NCBI GenBank assembly: GCA_016169945.1
Contig: JADLSH010000213.1
Span: forward strand, 1,240,001 to 1,304,000
Direction of reading: 5' to 3'
Source: Trachythela sp. YZ-2020
Lineage: Eukaryota > Cnidaria > Anthozoa > Malacalcyonacea > Clavulariidae
DNA: 64,000 nucleotides
Part shown: one piece after another, positions 9,543-21,574 of the stretch
Layout of the letters: every line of letters begins with the position of its first letter
Numbering within the stretch: the stretch's first letter is position 1
Notes under the pieces: generated by a model
Database searches by the model: none
What the model saw: the letters and a program-made list of their open reading frames with translations, nothing else
Told to the model about the DNA's origin: nothing
Made by a program: the position numbers and the translations under genes

Positions 9543-10710
9543 GGGGCAAAATGAGACAGTGTGAAAACATGAGTAAAAGTTCAATTTCAATAGAAATTCA
9601 TTTACTAGAACTATATATAACTTACTTTAAAATACATTTACTGATTTACACATTATATTGAAGTAACCCAAGTCACAGGTCACACCAGTTGCAACAACAT
9701 TACAACACTCCTCGTGACACCACAGTTTGCATGCAAAACATTTAACCCAGTCCTCGCCTGGCATTGATCTGGAAATTTTTCATCCTACCATTCACTCGGC
9801 GGTTCAATGAATCCTTTGGTACTCCAAAGGCTGCAGCAGCTTTCCTTATAGACATCTCCTTTTTCTCAGCTGCTGAAATCGCAAGTTTCATTTGGTCCTC
9901 ACTCCAGTTCGCACGCTGGGTTTTTCTAACATAGTTTCATACCATTCTGAAAGCAATGCAAGTTGTGTTGATTAATGATAAGTATTGTGTTTATACTGAG
10001 TTCATCATATTTAAGCTTTGCAGTCCTTTTCAAGACTATCTCTCTTGTGAATGCATGATTAAAATTACACAACCATGCATTTAAACAGTTTAAACTTTCC
10101 AAACAAAAACAGGCTGGGGTCAAGCCTTCAAAATAAAAAATATTGATGGTTAATATAAATTATAATCATACACATGATATTTTGTTAATCATTGAGAATG
10201 TGTTGGCAATAGGCTATAGCATATAACTCTTGAAAACCCTCAAATTGCTAGCATTATTATTACTTAAACATCAAATACATTTAGCTTGCTAGGAAAGTTG
10301 AAAGTGTCTCATCTTGCCCCATCTTCATGAGTTCATTTAAACAAGAAAAAACTCGCAATAAGTGAACAAATGATAAAAAGGCCATGTGTGACTTGAAAGG
10401 GCATGTTATAAGCTCGCTAAAACCTATAGGTTTCATTCGGTAAATACTATAATTAAGACACAAGAATCGATTAAGTGAAATTGCTAAGTAATAACATACC
10501 TGAATTTGTCGAGCTTTCATTCAAAGCGGATTGTAAAATCTTGATTTTTTCGGCGTTTCGTAGCAGAAAGAACCGTGTTTCGGTGAAGATAGCTCGCAAA
10601 AGCTTTGTTTATGAGCCCACGATCATACAATAGGATGGTAGTTACGAAGAACGTCATATAAGGTCAATTGAATTGGATTGTCTCATTTAGCCCCTGTCTC
10701 ATTTTGCCCC
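9543..10710 (-). mobile_element. pogo/Tigger-like deletion derivative
   Basis: It is bounded by GGGGCAAAATGAGACA (9543-9558) and TGTCTCATTTTGCCCC (10695-10710). Extra copies of the terminal motif lie just inside the right end (10679-10694) and at 10305-10320. Only the first and last parts of a transposase gene remain (9618-9945), so the DDE core has been lost. The target duplication is unclear. Confidence 0.7.
9618..9945 (-). pseudogene. pogo/Tigger-like transposase remnant: psq HTH fused to C-terminal zinc motif
   Basis: On the minus strand ATG 9945-9943 is followed by GTA and an in-frame TGA (9939-9937) where related proteins commonly have Arg, so this looks like a CGA-to-TGA decay. The frame then reads NYVRKTQRANWSEDQMK and SIRKAAAAFGVPKDSLNRRV, a pipsqueak-type helix-turn-helix used for DNA binding. 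After about 60 residues another frame gives DWVKCFACKLWCHEECC and TCDLGYFNIMC, a C-terminal PHD-like cysteine/histidine motif found in many pogo-type transposases. The central catalytic domain is missing. This is a double relic and cannot encode a transposase. Confidence 0.75.
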
Positions 10711-10840
10711 AATTAGTTAAAAGTAGCTAAAACCATAGTCTATTAAACTGCTACGCTTTACAAAGTTCTAATATGTGCAATAAATACACAATACTAGTAA
10801 CTTAATATATTTACATCGTGAATTACATAAACTAATTAAG

Positions 10841-11015
10841 ATTAAAAAGGTAAGTCTTTTTAGCTGTTTTAAAATCGCTTAAAGAGTTTATACATCTTAT
10901 AATATTGGGCAACGAGTTCCACAACTTAGCCGCAGCTACGGAAAGGTATGTCGCCGTAACTTTTCGTACATGCTTTTGGAATAACCAGCAGATTACTGTC
11001 AGACGATCTTAAATT
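10841..11015 (-). pseudogene. LINE reverse transcriptase ORF, C-terminal relic
   Basis: The minus strand reads NLRSSDSNLLVIPKACTKSY, then GDIPFRS. After a one-base shift it reads AAKLWNSLPNIIRCINSLSD and FKTAKKTYLF. This is the conserved tail of CR1/L2-like non-LTR retrotransposon ORF2 proteins (LR...VPR...YG...F...A.LWN.LP..IR...S...FK..LKT.LF). It is about 58 codons with a frameshift. No 3' tail repeat is evident. Confidence 0.75.
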
Positions 11016-11654
11016 ACGTGAAGAAGTGTATTGATTTAATTGCTGCCGAAGGCAGCACACTATTCTTGACATGGCAATGTTTCTCCAGAGTTCACTCGCC
11101 CCAGTCTTTTACGCCGACCTATGTATAGTCGAGATCGAGATCTTGCTTGATCTTGCGTCTGTCAGTTGTCGGAATTCCGGGCAGAAAGTCGAGCTCAAGG
11201 AGAATTTTTAAAATGGGGGGAGAGGGCGAGAAAATATTGTATTGCGCGCGCATGTTTTGTTCCATGTGATCTGCAATATACAAACATTTCCCGAAGAAAC
11301 ACAAGTAAGTATGGCTTTATTTCTTTCTGCCGATATTCATCAAGGCGATTAGTGTTCATTCTAGAGGAAAGCAATGTGCTTTTATGAGTTTATCGGCGCT
11401 TCTTTCAGCACGAAATATTCCATTTTCCGCGTGGTCTAAAACAACATTTAATAATGTCTTAATACCCGGGCTTAATACAAGGAGACTAAATGTATTTAAA
11501 AGCTCTGAGTAATTGCTTATTAATCCTAGATCCTGGCGTAGAATATTTGTCTATAGATAACTTACCAACCATAGTTAGTGTTTATAATTCATGTACGATT
11601 ACAAATAATATTAAATATCTACCCGTGGAGGTTAATTAATTCATAATAACCCAT

Positions 11655-12628
11655 AATTCCATCTCATTAGGCCCTACATGGATGATGTAATATATCCATA
11701 TTTTTTGTAAGTTTGTCACAACCATAACAAGTAAATATACCATAATTTATCAACCAAATTTGGTTTTCATTTTCTGCCTCGGCAGGCGGATGAATGTTAC
11801 TTTGTCCACAACTGGCCATGCCACAATGGGTAGATCAATAATATTTTGTGCCTCAACGGGCTCAAACATGCTTTCTTACAAGATATGTCATATGTCGGTC
11901 TGTGATCGACACAGTTAATATATCGCCTGTGCCCCATCTATGACGGTGACAAATAGTGATCTAGCTGTAGTCATAGAGCCTGTACCTGTGATCGTAGCAC
12001 AAAATATCAATCTACCTGTTGTGGTAGAGCCCATTGAGGCACAAAATATTGATCTGCCCATTGTGGCAGAAAGAAACATTGATCAACCCATTGGGCTATT
12101 CCATTTAATACCGTACCCCCCCTATGGAGGGCCCTGGAATTCTTCAGGGGTAAGGGGTCATTTTGCCTTGGAATTCTTCAGGGGTGTAACTATTTAGGCT
12201 TGGAATTCTTCAGGGGTTGAGTAAAAAAATGCATTCTTCAGGGGGTTGCAGTCAAATTCTTCATGGGTAATAGCTGTAAGACAGGTGTTGTAAATACAAA
12301 ATTCCTCAGGTGGGCTGTTGAAAGTCAGCAATTCTTCAGGGTTATAGAAAAACCCCTGTCCTCGATAGAGGGGGGGTTACGGATTTTAAATGGAATAGCT
12401 CATTGTGATAGAACCTGTGGAGCGTGTTGAGGCACAAAATATTATTGATCTGCCCATTGTGGCAGAGCCAGTTGTGGCACAAAGTAACATTGACTGCCTG
12501 TTGAGTCAGAAAATGAAAACCAAATTTGGTTGATAAATTATGTTATATTTACTTGAAAAAAATGGTTGTTACAAACTTACAAAATAATATGGATATATTA
12601 CATCATCTGTAATGGGATGGAATCTGCG
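11655..12628. mobile_element. Long-TIR element with repetitive open frame and a nested MITE
   Basis: Arms at 11655-11783 and 12507-12628 are inverted repeats of about 120 bases (shared ATTCCATC, GATGATGTAATATATCC, AAGTAAATATA, TTATCAACCAAATTTGG). Between them lies a frame with degenerate 12-14 residue repeats of the type VVEPIEAQNIDLPIVAE. The frame is interrupted by a 307-base MITE (12094-12400). Removing it and one CATTG copy restores NIDQPIVIEPVERVEAQN. No known domain is seen. The open repeat may just be tandem DNA with a period that is a multiple of three. Confidence 0.7.
12094..12400. mobile_element. MITE with CATTG target duplication
   Basis: Inverted ends GGCTATTCCATTTAA / TTAAATGGAATAGCT and C-run/G-run neighbours (CCCCCC at 12116, GGGGGG at 12370) define the element. 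CATTG flanks both sides (12089-12093, 12401-12405). The interior holds six or seven copies of the motif AATTCTTCAGGGG. It is noncoding. The superfamily is not assigned. Confidence 0.8.
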
Positions 12629-13554
12629 ATATAAAGAATTAAATATTTCCAACATATGTCATGTGGATCCCCGCTCACAGTTGTTTTGGAGAGATATACT
12701 ATTATGTTGGTTTGCTGTATAATCATGTATTTTGACAATTCACTGGACAGTACAGATGAACACTGATGGAAGCTAAATGCAAAATAAATATGAAATGAAA
12801 TATCTACAGATTGGGAACAAAGACTGTTGTGACATGTTTCTTTAGCATGTGTACTTCTTATATATTATTATTTACAATAATCACAGTGTTGTAATCGCAC
12901 TGTTGAAATCTCATCGTTTGGAAAGAAAATAAATCTATACATACAGTGTGCCATTAGCAATATGAATACATTCAATATTACTATTTGGTCGAGGAATTTT
13001 GCATGCAGTTTGGGCGTCAAGGCAGCACTTTCCTTGCGATAGTAACTACTAGTAGTTTACTAATGTAGGCAGTTGGAGTGTATTGATTTAATAATTTACT
13101 AATGTAATTATATGTTGTTTGTACAAAGTATGTATAACTTATACAATTTAGTGCCAAATAGAATTGCAGAATATCACTCCTTCATTCATGGCAACAGTGG
13201 GATGACCATGAGCAGATAGATGTACGCTTAACGTACCTATTTTTATACGTTGCATGTGCCCGACAACAACAACGACGAAATGTTAGGCATTTTTAATAAG
13301 ATTAATCCTTGGAAACTGTAACTTGGAATTGTAAAACTTAAGAATTTTACATGTTCTATTTTGTCAGTCATTTACTCTTTGCATGGAGTTTAGCATATAA
13401 TGGCATTGATTACCGTTGGATAATCTAAATTTTAATTCGTAGTAAATTATCTTAGTTCAACCGCTGCTTCCGCAGAAGAACTTCCGCACGGTGGTAACAC
13501 CAGTCTTTGAGCTCGGAGAATCTAATTACAAATCTTTCGTTTTGTTCTATGTAG

Positions 13555-13958
13555 ATACCTATTTTGGACTGCACGTTACAGTAAAAGCGTGATGCGAAAA
13601 CACTTGCCTGCAGACAAGGACACAGAAATATTTCGCTTTAACACAATTGATCTTTATAACGCTATGCCTCTAGATTACCCCAACAGGCGAGTGTACGTGT
13701 TCAACCGCTGGGGTAATGGTGGTATACTTTCAATGGATTATGATGGTGGTAACGAGAGTAAAATAATCAATTTTCCTTCAGTTGGCAGTTATTTATCATT
13801 GGATGTAATTGGAAATTTACTATACTTCAACAAATACAGATCACCCAGGATTATTGAAATGAATGTCTCCAGCAAAGAGATAGAGCGTTATATTCCGTTA
13901 CCTAAAGGCTACATCGTGAGAAAGCTTCTCGTCGTAGACAGATCTCTGCAACCTGAAG
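13555..13958 (+). CDS. Receptor-like gene, YWTD beta-propeller exon
   Basis: The exon starts after ATGTAG at phase 1 and ends CTGCAACCTGAAG before GTAAAT, also phase 1. It reads YLFWTARYSKSVMRKHLPAD, then NRRVYVFNRWGNGGILSMDY, GNLLYFNKYRSPRIIEMN and VRKLLVVDRSL. These are about three class B (YWTD) repeats of the LDL-receptor/LRP/nidogen type, where F/YWT and LY/LYF strands build an extracellular six-bladed propeller. At about 134 residues it covers half a propeller, so other blades lie upstream, outside recognisable sequence here. The downstream EGF exons share phase 1, which matches the usual propeller-EGF order. No signal peptide or membrane segment falls in the window, so the paralogue cannot be named. 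Confidence 0.85.
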
Positions 13959-15133
13959 GTAAATTTTATATTGTGTGGTGAATGTTAGTACATTATACAT
14001 ATTTAGACCAGTAGTTTTCAACAGTTTTTTATTAGGCATAGTTAATATTAAACGATCGAAGACCAATGACACTGAAACGCTGATTGACACGCAAGTGTGC
14101 CCCCCCAAAAATTGAGAGCCAGCTACGGGCCTGGTGCTTGTAAAACTATTTTCAATTATATTATTTCTTGTTATCAGTTAGTGATAGCCGGCGAGTGCAG
14201 ACTTTGCGTCGAGCTCCTGTTAACTTCCTCTTACACTGTCATTACCGTTATGTACATCAAACGATCTTAGTAATTCTAAAAAGATCATTGGAAACCTGAA
14301 TTTTAACTGGTTTTTTAAATTGAGTAACTGCAACTTCCTGGTATTCATGATAAAGCTATTTGGTACCTAATTGCAAGTTTCAGAGGAATAAATACATCCC
14401 GATTGCGTGTTCTGTTTATCCGTTAGAGACGTTTGTCAAAATAGTGTCGTCAAGTACATGGCGGCGGTGATGATGAATTCTTAGCGGAAATGAAATTGCT
14501 TGTATTTTACCATAGTAGTTACCCTTGATCATGTCTACAAGAAATGAAGAAACCACACTTGTCAACGTTCAATAATGTTTTCCAGGATTTAACTCCCTAG
14601 TTCAAACATGCTTCGAAGGGGACTTTAGAGAGGTTTCGCACGCTTATTAATAGTCATAAAACCATTTCCAGTCGTATTCTTGCCATATATGGCCTTGCTA
14701 GGCAAAATTTACATTTTCATACTTGACATTAAGAAATGTTTGCACATTCGGGGTAAAACACTTACGCGCAAATAGAATCGCCATTTATGTGATTCCCGAT
14801 ATTTGTCTGCAGGAATTAACATAAATTGCAGTTCTGGACTCTACTTGAAAATATACAGTAAAATGTCGTACAACGAAATTGTGGCTGTGCTGTCCTAGGT
14901 TTTAAATTAATAAACAGAAAAATACTTGCACAACGAACGTAAGCGAAATACTAGATCCAATTATAATATATATTTTTATTTGGTGAGTGGTTCTAGCGTC
15001 TTGTAAACTTATGTGCTTGCACATCTGAAACCGCGTGAACCCTCCTGAGATATTTGAACGTCTAAGCTTTACTAAGACAATTTATACGTATTATAACAAA
15101 CAAGTTTCCCTAAAATTACGACTTTATTGACAG

Positions 15134-15244
15134 GACAAGGATGCCAAGATGTTCCATGTATTCACGGCTACTGTACAATCAGCAATGGTTCCCACTCTTG
15201 TCAGTGTGATATGGGTTTCTCATTTAGTGGACGGTCTTGTACAG
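15134..15244 (+). CDS. Receptor-like gene, EGF-like exon 1
   Basis: A phase 1-1 exon between TTGACAG and GTATATG, 111 bases. With the preceding G it reads GQGCQDVPCIHGYCTISNG then SHSCQCDMGFSFSGRSCT. Six cysteines in the C-x(3-4)-C-x(3)-C-x(8)-C-x-C-x(8)-C pattern and the GFxFSGRSC end define an EGF-like module, the type that commonly follows a YWTD propeller. No calcium-binding D-x-D/N-E start is present. A symmetric phase means the exon can be skipped or duplicated without a frameshift. Confidence 0.88.
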
Positions 15245-16959
15245 GTATATGTAATGTATACTTAGCAATTCGTATATGATAGCAGTAATGTTTTACCAAA
15301 AGACTCTTAAGCACGAGTGTAATTTCTTTCAAAGATCTGATATATCTTTACAGAATTAACTTTCGGGAAATATCTGTATTGATATAGAGTTTTGAACACA
15401 CCTGTAGATAACGTGTGATTGCAGTATTTATCTCTCCTGGTTGGTAATCGAAGTTGGTTATCTTCATGCGAATATAGTATAAATTTAACTAACACGATCT
15501 GAATGCTCAGAAAAGTTTTTAGATTTGCTGCTCAGAATAGACTTTTTTGTTAAACAGGATAAAATAGCGAGTTTCCGGGAAGTGAAAAATCTTACCGAAT
15601 TTGAAAATCTTTACCAGAGAGAAGATTCTTTTAAATTAGATGAAAAATTAGTGCAAAATTCGAATCCAATCTCGGATATAGAAAATAATTAGTACAATCA
15701 AATACATAATATTTTGGAAAGGAAATTAATAATCAAAATCACACGTGAGACTTTTGACGTCGTTCTCGCTCTGTTTAGGGACGTCACGGATATTTACGTC
15801 ATGTGTACCACCTATGCACTTGAAGCCGGGAGAAATGTTACCTGGCCTCAGTACTGAAATAAAAATATTCTCAAACATAAGACCCTGCTAACTCCTCAAA
15901 CTGTATCAAATCCATGCGATTAATAATACACGACAAGTTTTCTTTACAATCATTTATTTTAAGCAGTTTGTTTTGATCGTCGTCGTAGCATTGCCGTCCT
16001 ACATCGTAAGTTCTCATGTTTTATGAAGATAAGAACACATCCACGTTCCAAGGGAGAATATATTTCTTAGTATTTTCGGTCAGGGTTAAAACATCTATTC
16101 TCACCTTTGGAAAAACTACCCGAGTATTTATGCGGAACAAAAGAAAACGTACTTGGCACATGTGCAATACGTCAATAGAAGAAAAGCAATATGGCGAACA
16201 CGTTGGTATGTTATCTTGTCTGGCAATTTTAGTAGCTATAAGCAAATTCAAGAAATGTCAAGGAAAGGGAGAGAGGAAATTTCGTCACTGATGAGTGTCG
16301 ATGTCCGACCGGGGCGGGAACTAAATCCTCTGCGCGCCAACGTAATTTGGAAGATTGTTGGATTACCTAAAGAAGCTGTATGGTTCCGTACTGTGCAGGA
16401 ATATTACACAAACTGAAATTGAGGGGTTCGATAAGATCAACAGCCGTGATGCAAAAAGACAACAAGGTCTTTGTGCCGCTGCTAATCTGAAACGGTAGTT
16501 GGAAATTTGGGGCTCTGGACTGTCGAAGGATGCGTCGATAAAACGAAAGTATTGTTTTTGCAATAATTGTTTTGTCCGTCTGTCTCTTCTATCTACAAAC
16601 AGTTTTTCATTAAAAAGTGTTTTGGAAGTTAATGAAGTAAAAACTGCGTCAAGGTTACATGAAAGACATAATTAAAATTTTAAAGAAACTAAGACAATAT
16701 TTGGAGGTGGTTTTCCTGAGAAATACAACTGACAGGTGGTTTTCCTGAGAAATACAACTGAAACACGAAACTAAAATTGATTACTACCGTCTTTTTCAAT
16801 AAAGATTTTGAATCCCTGAGGATGTGGTATTCTGCACTCAGGAATCCCGTTTATAATAAGGTAATTGCCAATGCTGTAAATGTGGTAAGTAGTAATATAC
16901 CAACTGTAGTTATGTCCAAGGTAGATATTCATGTGGATTCTTCCTGTTGTAGTTCATGT

Positions 16960-17285
16960 GATCATGCGGCAACCAGCTCGAAAGCTTTTGCTCTGGTTGA
17001 CGTTGACAAACTTACTAACCTCTAACTAGATATTCTAAATGGCTATATACTTTAATTTCTTTTTTTTAACTTGCTTATTTTTTTTTTTAAAGTAATTAAT
17101 AAATTGAATTTGAATTGAATTGATCATGCGGCAACCAGCTCGAAGCTTGCTGCCTGTGACGTGACAACAAACCTACTAACCTCTATAGATATAAATGGAA
17201 TGGCTATATTTTTTAATTTTATGCTGTAAATATTTTTTTTTTTTCGTAACAGTGATTAAATAATTTTTTGATTATTGAATTGATC
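16960..17285 (+). repeat. Tandem duplication of ~160 bp, LINE-tail-like
   Basis: Two direct copies start GATCATGCGGCAACCAGCTC at 16960 and 17122. Each ends in a T-rich stretch followed by TTGAATTGAAT-type repeats. The open frame that ends at 17025 (KAFALVDVDKLTNL) crosses the first copy but matches nothing I recognise. The pattern suggests two retroelement 3' ends in a row. 15250-16950 shows no supported gene. Confidence 0.6.
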
Positions 17286-18040
17286 GAAGCATGGACAATA
17301 TGGCATATCATTTAATCATGGATTGTTCAATCGTTTCATCTGAATGTGCAATAATATGTGGAATTTTCTTCTTTCCACAATTACGAGCCTGTGCACATAT
17401 GTTTATTGGGGACGATGAATCAATATATTGCGGTATCTTCAGTGCTGATTTACAGGAACGTGAACAGTTGGATGAAACTATCTTATTAATTAATATATTA
17501 CACTTGCTCAAGGAATATATTGCATATTTTTAATAAATTAGTTAATATTACTATTAGAAGTGATAAGCTTATAATAAAGCGACTGTTACTCTGTACTATC
17601 AGTTTATTCTTAACTTTAGCTTGACTATGTTAAAATTGAAATTAGATAGACTGGCCTGGGGTTAATCGGGACTCTCCAGTATTGGACGTAATTAAGCTTC
17701 TGTCTATCTACGGATAATGGAGTTTTACTTTTAACCAATCACAGACGCGAAAGATCTACGTATGATATGGGATACGCGCATGCCTATTATAATCACATTG
17801 TCACAGTTGAATAGAATAAGTCACATACTCGTGAGAATTTTATATGTAGTATAGTGCATATTATTTAAGTAATTAGGGCGACATTAACATTACATTATAA
17901 ACATTATATTTACGTATTAAACGTTACTCGTTTTTCGAAACTTACTGTATAGCCTCACAGAGTAACAAATAAGAAGATGGATGTGTCTAAAATTTTGCTC
18001 CACGATCTGTCAGTAAAACAAGCATGATAATAAAACTCCA

Positions 18041-18262
18041 TCAGTCTGAAAGAACTGAAGTGGCTTCCACTGTCGAAGGAACCCTATTAACGTGATGCAT
18101 TCATGGCTTTTAAATGCATTGAAGCTACTGACCCTACTTTTTCAACTGAGCACTTCCGAAGCAGATTATCAAGTAGTGGCCGACTTACAAGGCATCTAAT
18201 GACATCCAAATCCTAAAATATAAAACCGACGTGGGCCAAACGTCAGTTTGTTTAATTCGATC
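18041..18262 (+). pseudogene. LINE reverse transcriptase ORF, C-terminal relic
   Basis: The plus strand reads LKELKWLPLSKEPY, a stop, RDAFMAFKCIEATDPTFSTE, then HFRSRLSSSGRLTRHL, and in another frame YKTDVGQTSV. This matches the CR1/L2-like tail: LxWLPVxxRxxYRDAxxAFKCxxxxxPxYLxxxF followed by RxTR and a GQRSF-like motif. It lies in the intron between two EGF exons of the receptor-like gene. Stops and frame changes mark it as dead. Confidence 0.65.
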
Positions 18263-18583
18263 ATATTACTATAATCCTTTTATCCTTCAATCATACAAGT
18301 TGGGTCAGCCATATTTTTTAAATATTGCTTGATGAAAGAGCTGCTAGAAAGATTCCTAGGTGCAAATTATATCTGCGTACCCATTGCTTTGTCATTTATT
18401 GCTGCCGCTGCGAGTGCGGCCTATGCTGGCGAGCAAGGCAGAATCTTAATTTACGTAGCGGAGGGATTTTTCTAAATTTTCTTTATTGCGTTACATTGTT
18501 GTCTTTGACCATAATGCAGTAGGCAAAATAATCAAAGAGAAGATTGCACGAGACTGTTGTGATCACTTATATGTGCTTTATAT

Positions 18584-18743
18584 CAGCCTCGTACCCAGGC
18601 GCTTTAGAGGAAAAAATAAAAAATCGCGCTAAGCTACTATATAGAGATCAGTGGCTAAGAGATCGCGTCGTCCCCAAGCACCCTCGCGCGCTCGTTCAGT
18701 TTAGCCATTCTATAAAGTAGCTTAGCGCCTGGGCACGAGGCTG
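18584..18743. mobile_element. MULE-like MITE with 9 bp target duplication
   Basis: Inverted ends CAGCCTCGTACCCAGGCGCT / AGCGCCTGGGCACGAGGCTG bound 160 bases. GCTTTATAT occurs exactly on both sides (18575-18583, 18744-18752). Nine-base duplications are typical of Mutator-like elements. The interior is noncoding. A lone similar terminus (CCCTGGGTACGAGG) appears at about 33100. Confidence 0.88.
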
Positions 18744-19556
18744 GCTTTATATAGAGAGTTGGAGGTTTTATGCTGTTTTGGTCAATTTTATGTTTTTGAG
18801 AGCGGGTTTCAAAGTGAAAATCAGACGCTTTCTGTACCTGTGAGAAACGATTTACGTAATGCTACGAAATGTCGTGAGTTTCAGCTGCATTTTCCCGAAC
18901 TTTATCAAGGCATGTGTGGTAAATTTTAACTGTCTCAAGTGTGTTGAGTGTGTTAAGTGAATGGCGATGCCGATTGAAATTGTCTTTCAAATGGCAAGTT
19001 AATGAAGGTTAGCTGGCTCCCTTCCCAGTTATGAACCAAATATGCAATTTACTTTACAACACACAAATAAAGCGCATTTCACTGTTCTGCTTATAATGTG
19101 TGTTCTGCTGTTCGGGCAAAACGTATATAAACGTGTCTCTTATATAATGAGCGTACGCAACGATACCACCCAGCATGGGCACCCTTGAAAAATTTCTTCG
19201 CCAAGACGAACTCCGTATGTGTTTGCATGAGATTGTCCGGATAACATTGGCTCGAATAACAAATCACCCTGGCTCAGAATGAGCATTGTAATACAATAAT
19301 TACATATTTTCGATGTAAGCAACATAAAAACGCACATTCGCGTGCTAGTCTCACGGTTATAACCCAGTAACTTACAGTCTTTTAGATCGAAAGGGCCGCG
19401 GAGGAGTTGCCCTTGCCGGCTTTAGCCCCCGTCCCCCACCGCCCCATAAACAAGTCGTCATACATACATCCTAGAATACACACAAATTTAACATATTATA
19501 TGTTTTCACAACCATGAAGACATTACACTGAAGAAAACATCCTATGTATACCTCAG

Positions 19557-20150
19557 GTTAGCAGACGTATTCGGAACCTGAATTACCAAGGAAGAGAAAG
19601 ACACCAGCAAAATATGAAGTGGGAGGAGGAGCACAGTGGCAGCTTCAAACCTGAAACATCAGAAGACTTGTATAGAAAACTTTATTACAAAGCCCTTGAT
19701 GTGATTGTATTAGCGATTAACGAACGTTTCGAGAAGCCCAGTTTTAAAGCTTAATTTGCGAAATTACAAGCTCCACTGTTAAGAGCTTCAAAATCGGAAG
19801 CCATTTCCTTTGAGTTAGCATAATGTAAAGGAATTTTACTCCAAGGATATCTAAGAAGATTCCTCCCATAAATAACAATACTCAAAGTACCCAGGAAGGA
19901 GAAAAACTATAATGTTTTGCTGAAGTCCTAGACGCCGTGAAAAGTTTGGACTGCAACGCGAGGCAAAATGATCAATTAAATTATCACCATCTGCAAACTT
20001 CTATTAGTCAGTTCGCGAGAGATCTTTTTCTACCGCACAACGAATAAAAACCTGGTTTAGGGCAAATATGTCGCAAAAGATATTTAACTATCGAACTGAT
20101 AATGCACGGCTGGTGGACGTGGCTAATTTGTTCGGGTCAAAGAGCTACAT
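19557..20150 (+). pseudogene. hAT-type (ZMYM1-like) transposase relic
   Basis: The plus strand reads RRIRNLNYQGRERHQQNMKW, then TSEDLYRKLYYKALDVIVLA and INERFEKPSFKAY. This resembles the ...YR.lYFEALDLII..I.eRF.QPgY..Y block of zinc-finger MYM-type/hAT transposases. Later frames give SLDCNARQNDQ and SISQFARDLFLPHNE. Stops and frame switches are frequent. It lies in the receptor-like gene's intron, just before a hAT-type MITE. Confidence 0.6.
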
Positions 20151-20178
20151 AAGAAAATGAAATATTGGTACATTTACG

Positions 20179-20599
20179 CAGGGGCGTAACTTGGGTCTAA
20201 ACATTGGGGGGTGTCGATCTTTTGCCCGACGAAAGGGCGTGGTGAAAACATGATGTAAAGGGGCCGGCAAAAGCCAAAAAGGTTTATGGTGCCCTCATTT
20301 CGCTTGCGGGAATGCACAGGTATCGAATGCTGAAGGCAATAGGCCACTAGGGTGTATGGGGGCATGCTGCCCCAGAAAATTTTGAAATGTCGAGTCTCTG
20401 TACGTCAGAAAATGTTATATATTAGATTAGCAAATTTTTCAAATTGCCCAAACTGGTCTTCAAGGCTTTTTGTTCTTACTCAACATGCCTTGAATCTATT
20501 TTTTGCCTGACCAACATGGCAAAATTTGCCCTACGAAGTTACAATTTTTGATCATTGGGGGGGCGGGGTGACTCAAACTTCCCACTAGTTACGCCCCTG
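20179..20599. mobile_element. hAT-type MITE with 8 bp target duplication
   Basis: It runs from CAGGGGCGTAACTTGGG to CCCACTAGTTACGCCCCTG. CATTTACG is duplicated exactly on both sides (20171-20178, 20600-20607), as for hAT elements. Internally it has the block GGGGGCATGCTGCCCCAGAA followed by AATTTTGAAATGTCGAGTCT, which recurs in degenerate form at 27186, 59520 and 61890. Confidence 0.92.
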
Positions 20600-20789
20600 C
20601 ATTTACGAAACAAGATCTTTGCTATTTCTAAGGCTTAATGTTTACTTAACTCCAACAGGAACTCGTCGCACGTTTGGCGCTATTTTTCAGGTCATTTGAA
20701 AAATACAAATGTTTTAGGTACCCAATTAGACACTTTAATTCTCTTTCCTTCAGTCTTGACGGTAAATAGTGATTCGTCGCATATGTTTG

Positions 20790-21345
20790 GTAGTCAGAGG
20801 TGGCGTAGCTTGGAAAACGGAGGTGGGGCGAACGATTTATGACGTCATCGAGAAATTGTTGAGTCGGCAGTGGGGCAAGCGACCCAGTTTAACCAGTTAA
20901 ATTAGTTTATTAGGGAGTCCTGGCCAATGCTCTCATAGAACATTTTTATCTCTGAGGCTTGCTAGAGTTCCGGAAATACAATCAAAGTTGCTGGCTGCTG
21001 TAATATATTGTGCACACGCCCCCCAATATTTCCCATCGAATTTGAACATATGCCGAAGGGTGGTCCTGAAGGAGAGTGGGAGGAGATTCAGTCCGCCCGA
21101 TGGTTACGGCCTTGGTAGTCAGCTGCCTTAACATTAAACATTTGCAAAGAGTTTTGATGAAATGGCACTTTAGGGACTATAGATTTCAAAACATTCTGAA
21201 GGGCATGCCCCCATACCCCCCTAAATGTCTCTATCATTGAGCATTTGTTACTAGTGCCACCGCGCCCTCTAATATCTTTAGCGCCCCCAATCCAAAAAAA
21301 TTCTCCGGAGTCCCTGCGCCGTGAAAATGTCCTTGACAGCATAAT
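20790..21345. repeat. Degenerate hAT-family fragments
   Basis: It contains GAGGTGGCGTAGCTTGG near 20798 and GGGCATGCCCCCATACCCCC near 21199 with TAAATGTCTCT after it. These resemble the terminal and internal blocks of the nearby hAT MITEs. No clean ends or target duplication are visible. It is noncoding. Confidence 0.4.
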
Positions 21346-21574
21346 ATTAACGTAAGCATGGTAATGAGGCTTACTCCGGTGGGCAATCTAGTTATATAAC
21401 TCTGGATGAAAGATTCACACTTTCTTGTAATTGTATCAAATTTCTATCTTTTTAGCATCTATTGTAAATTAGTTATGAAAAACCGGTTGGGATAACTAAT
21501 AGATACTCTATGTATGTGTATTAATTCATGTATTCAATAATATTATTCAAAATCTTCTAATTTATTTTATTTAG

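Noticed and set aside
16016..16563. Several overlapping frames of 60-90 codons
   Set aside because: Both strands and multiple frames are open without any motif; likely chance in intronic sequence.
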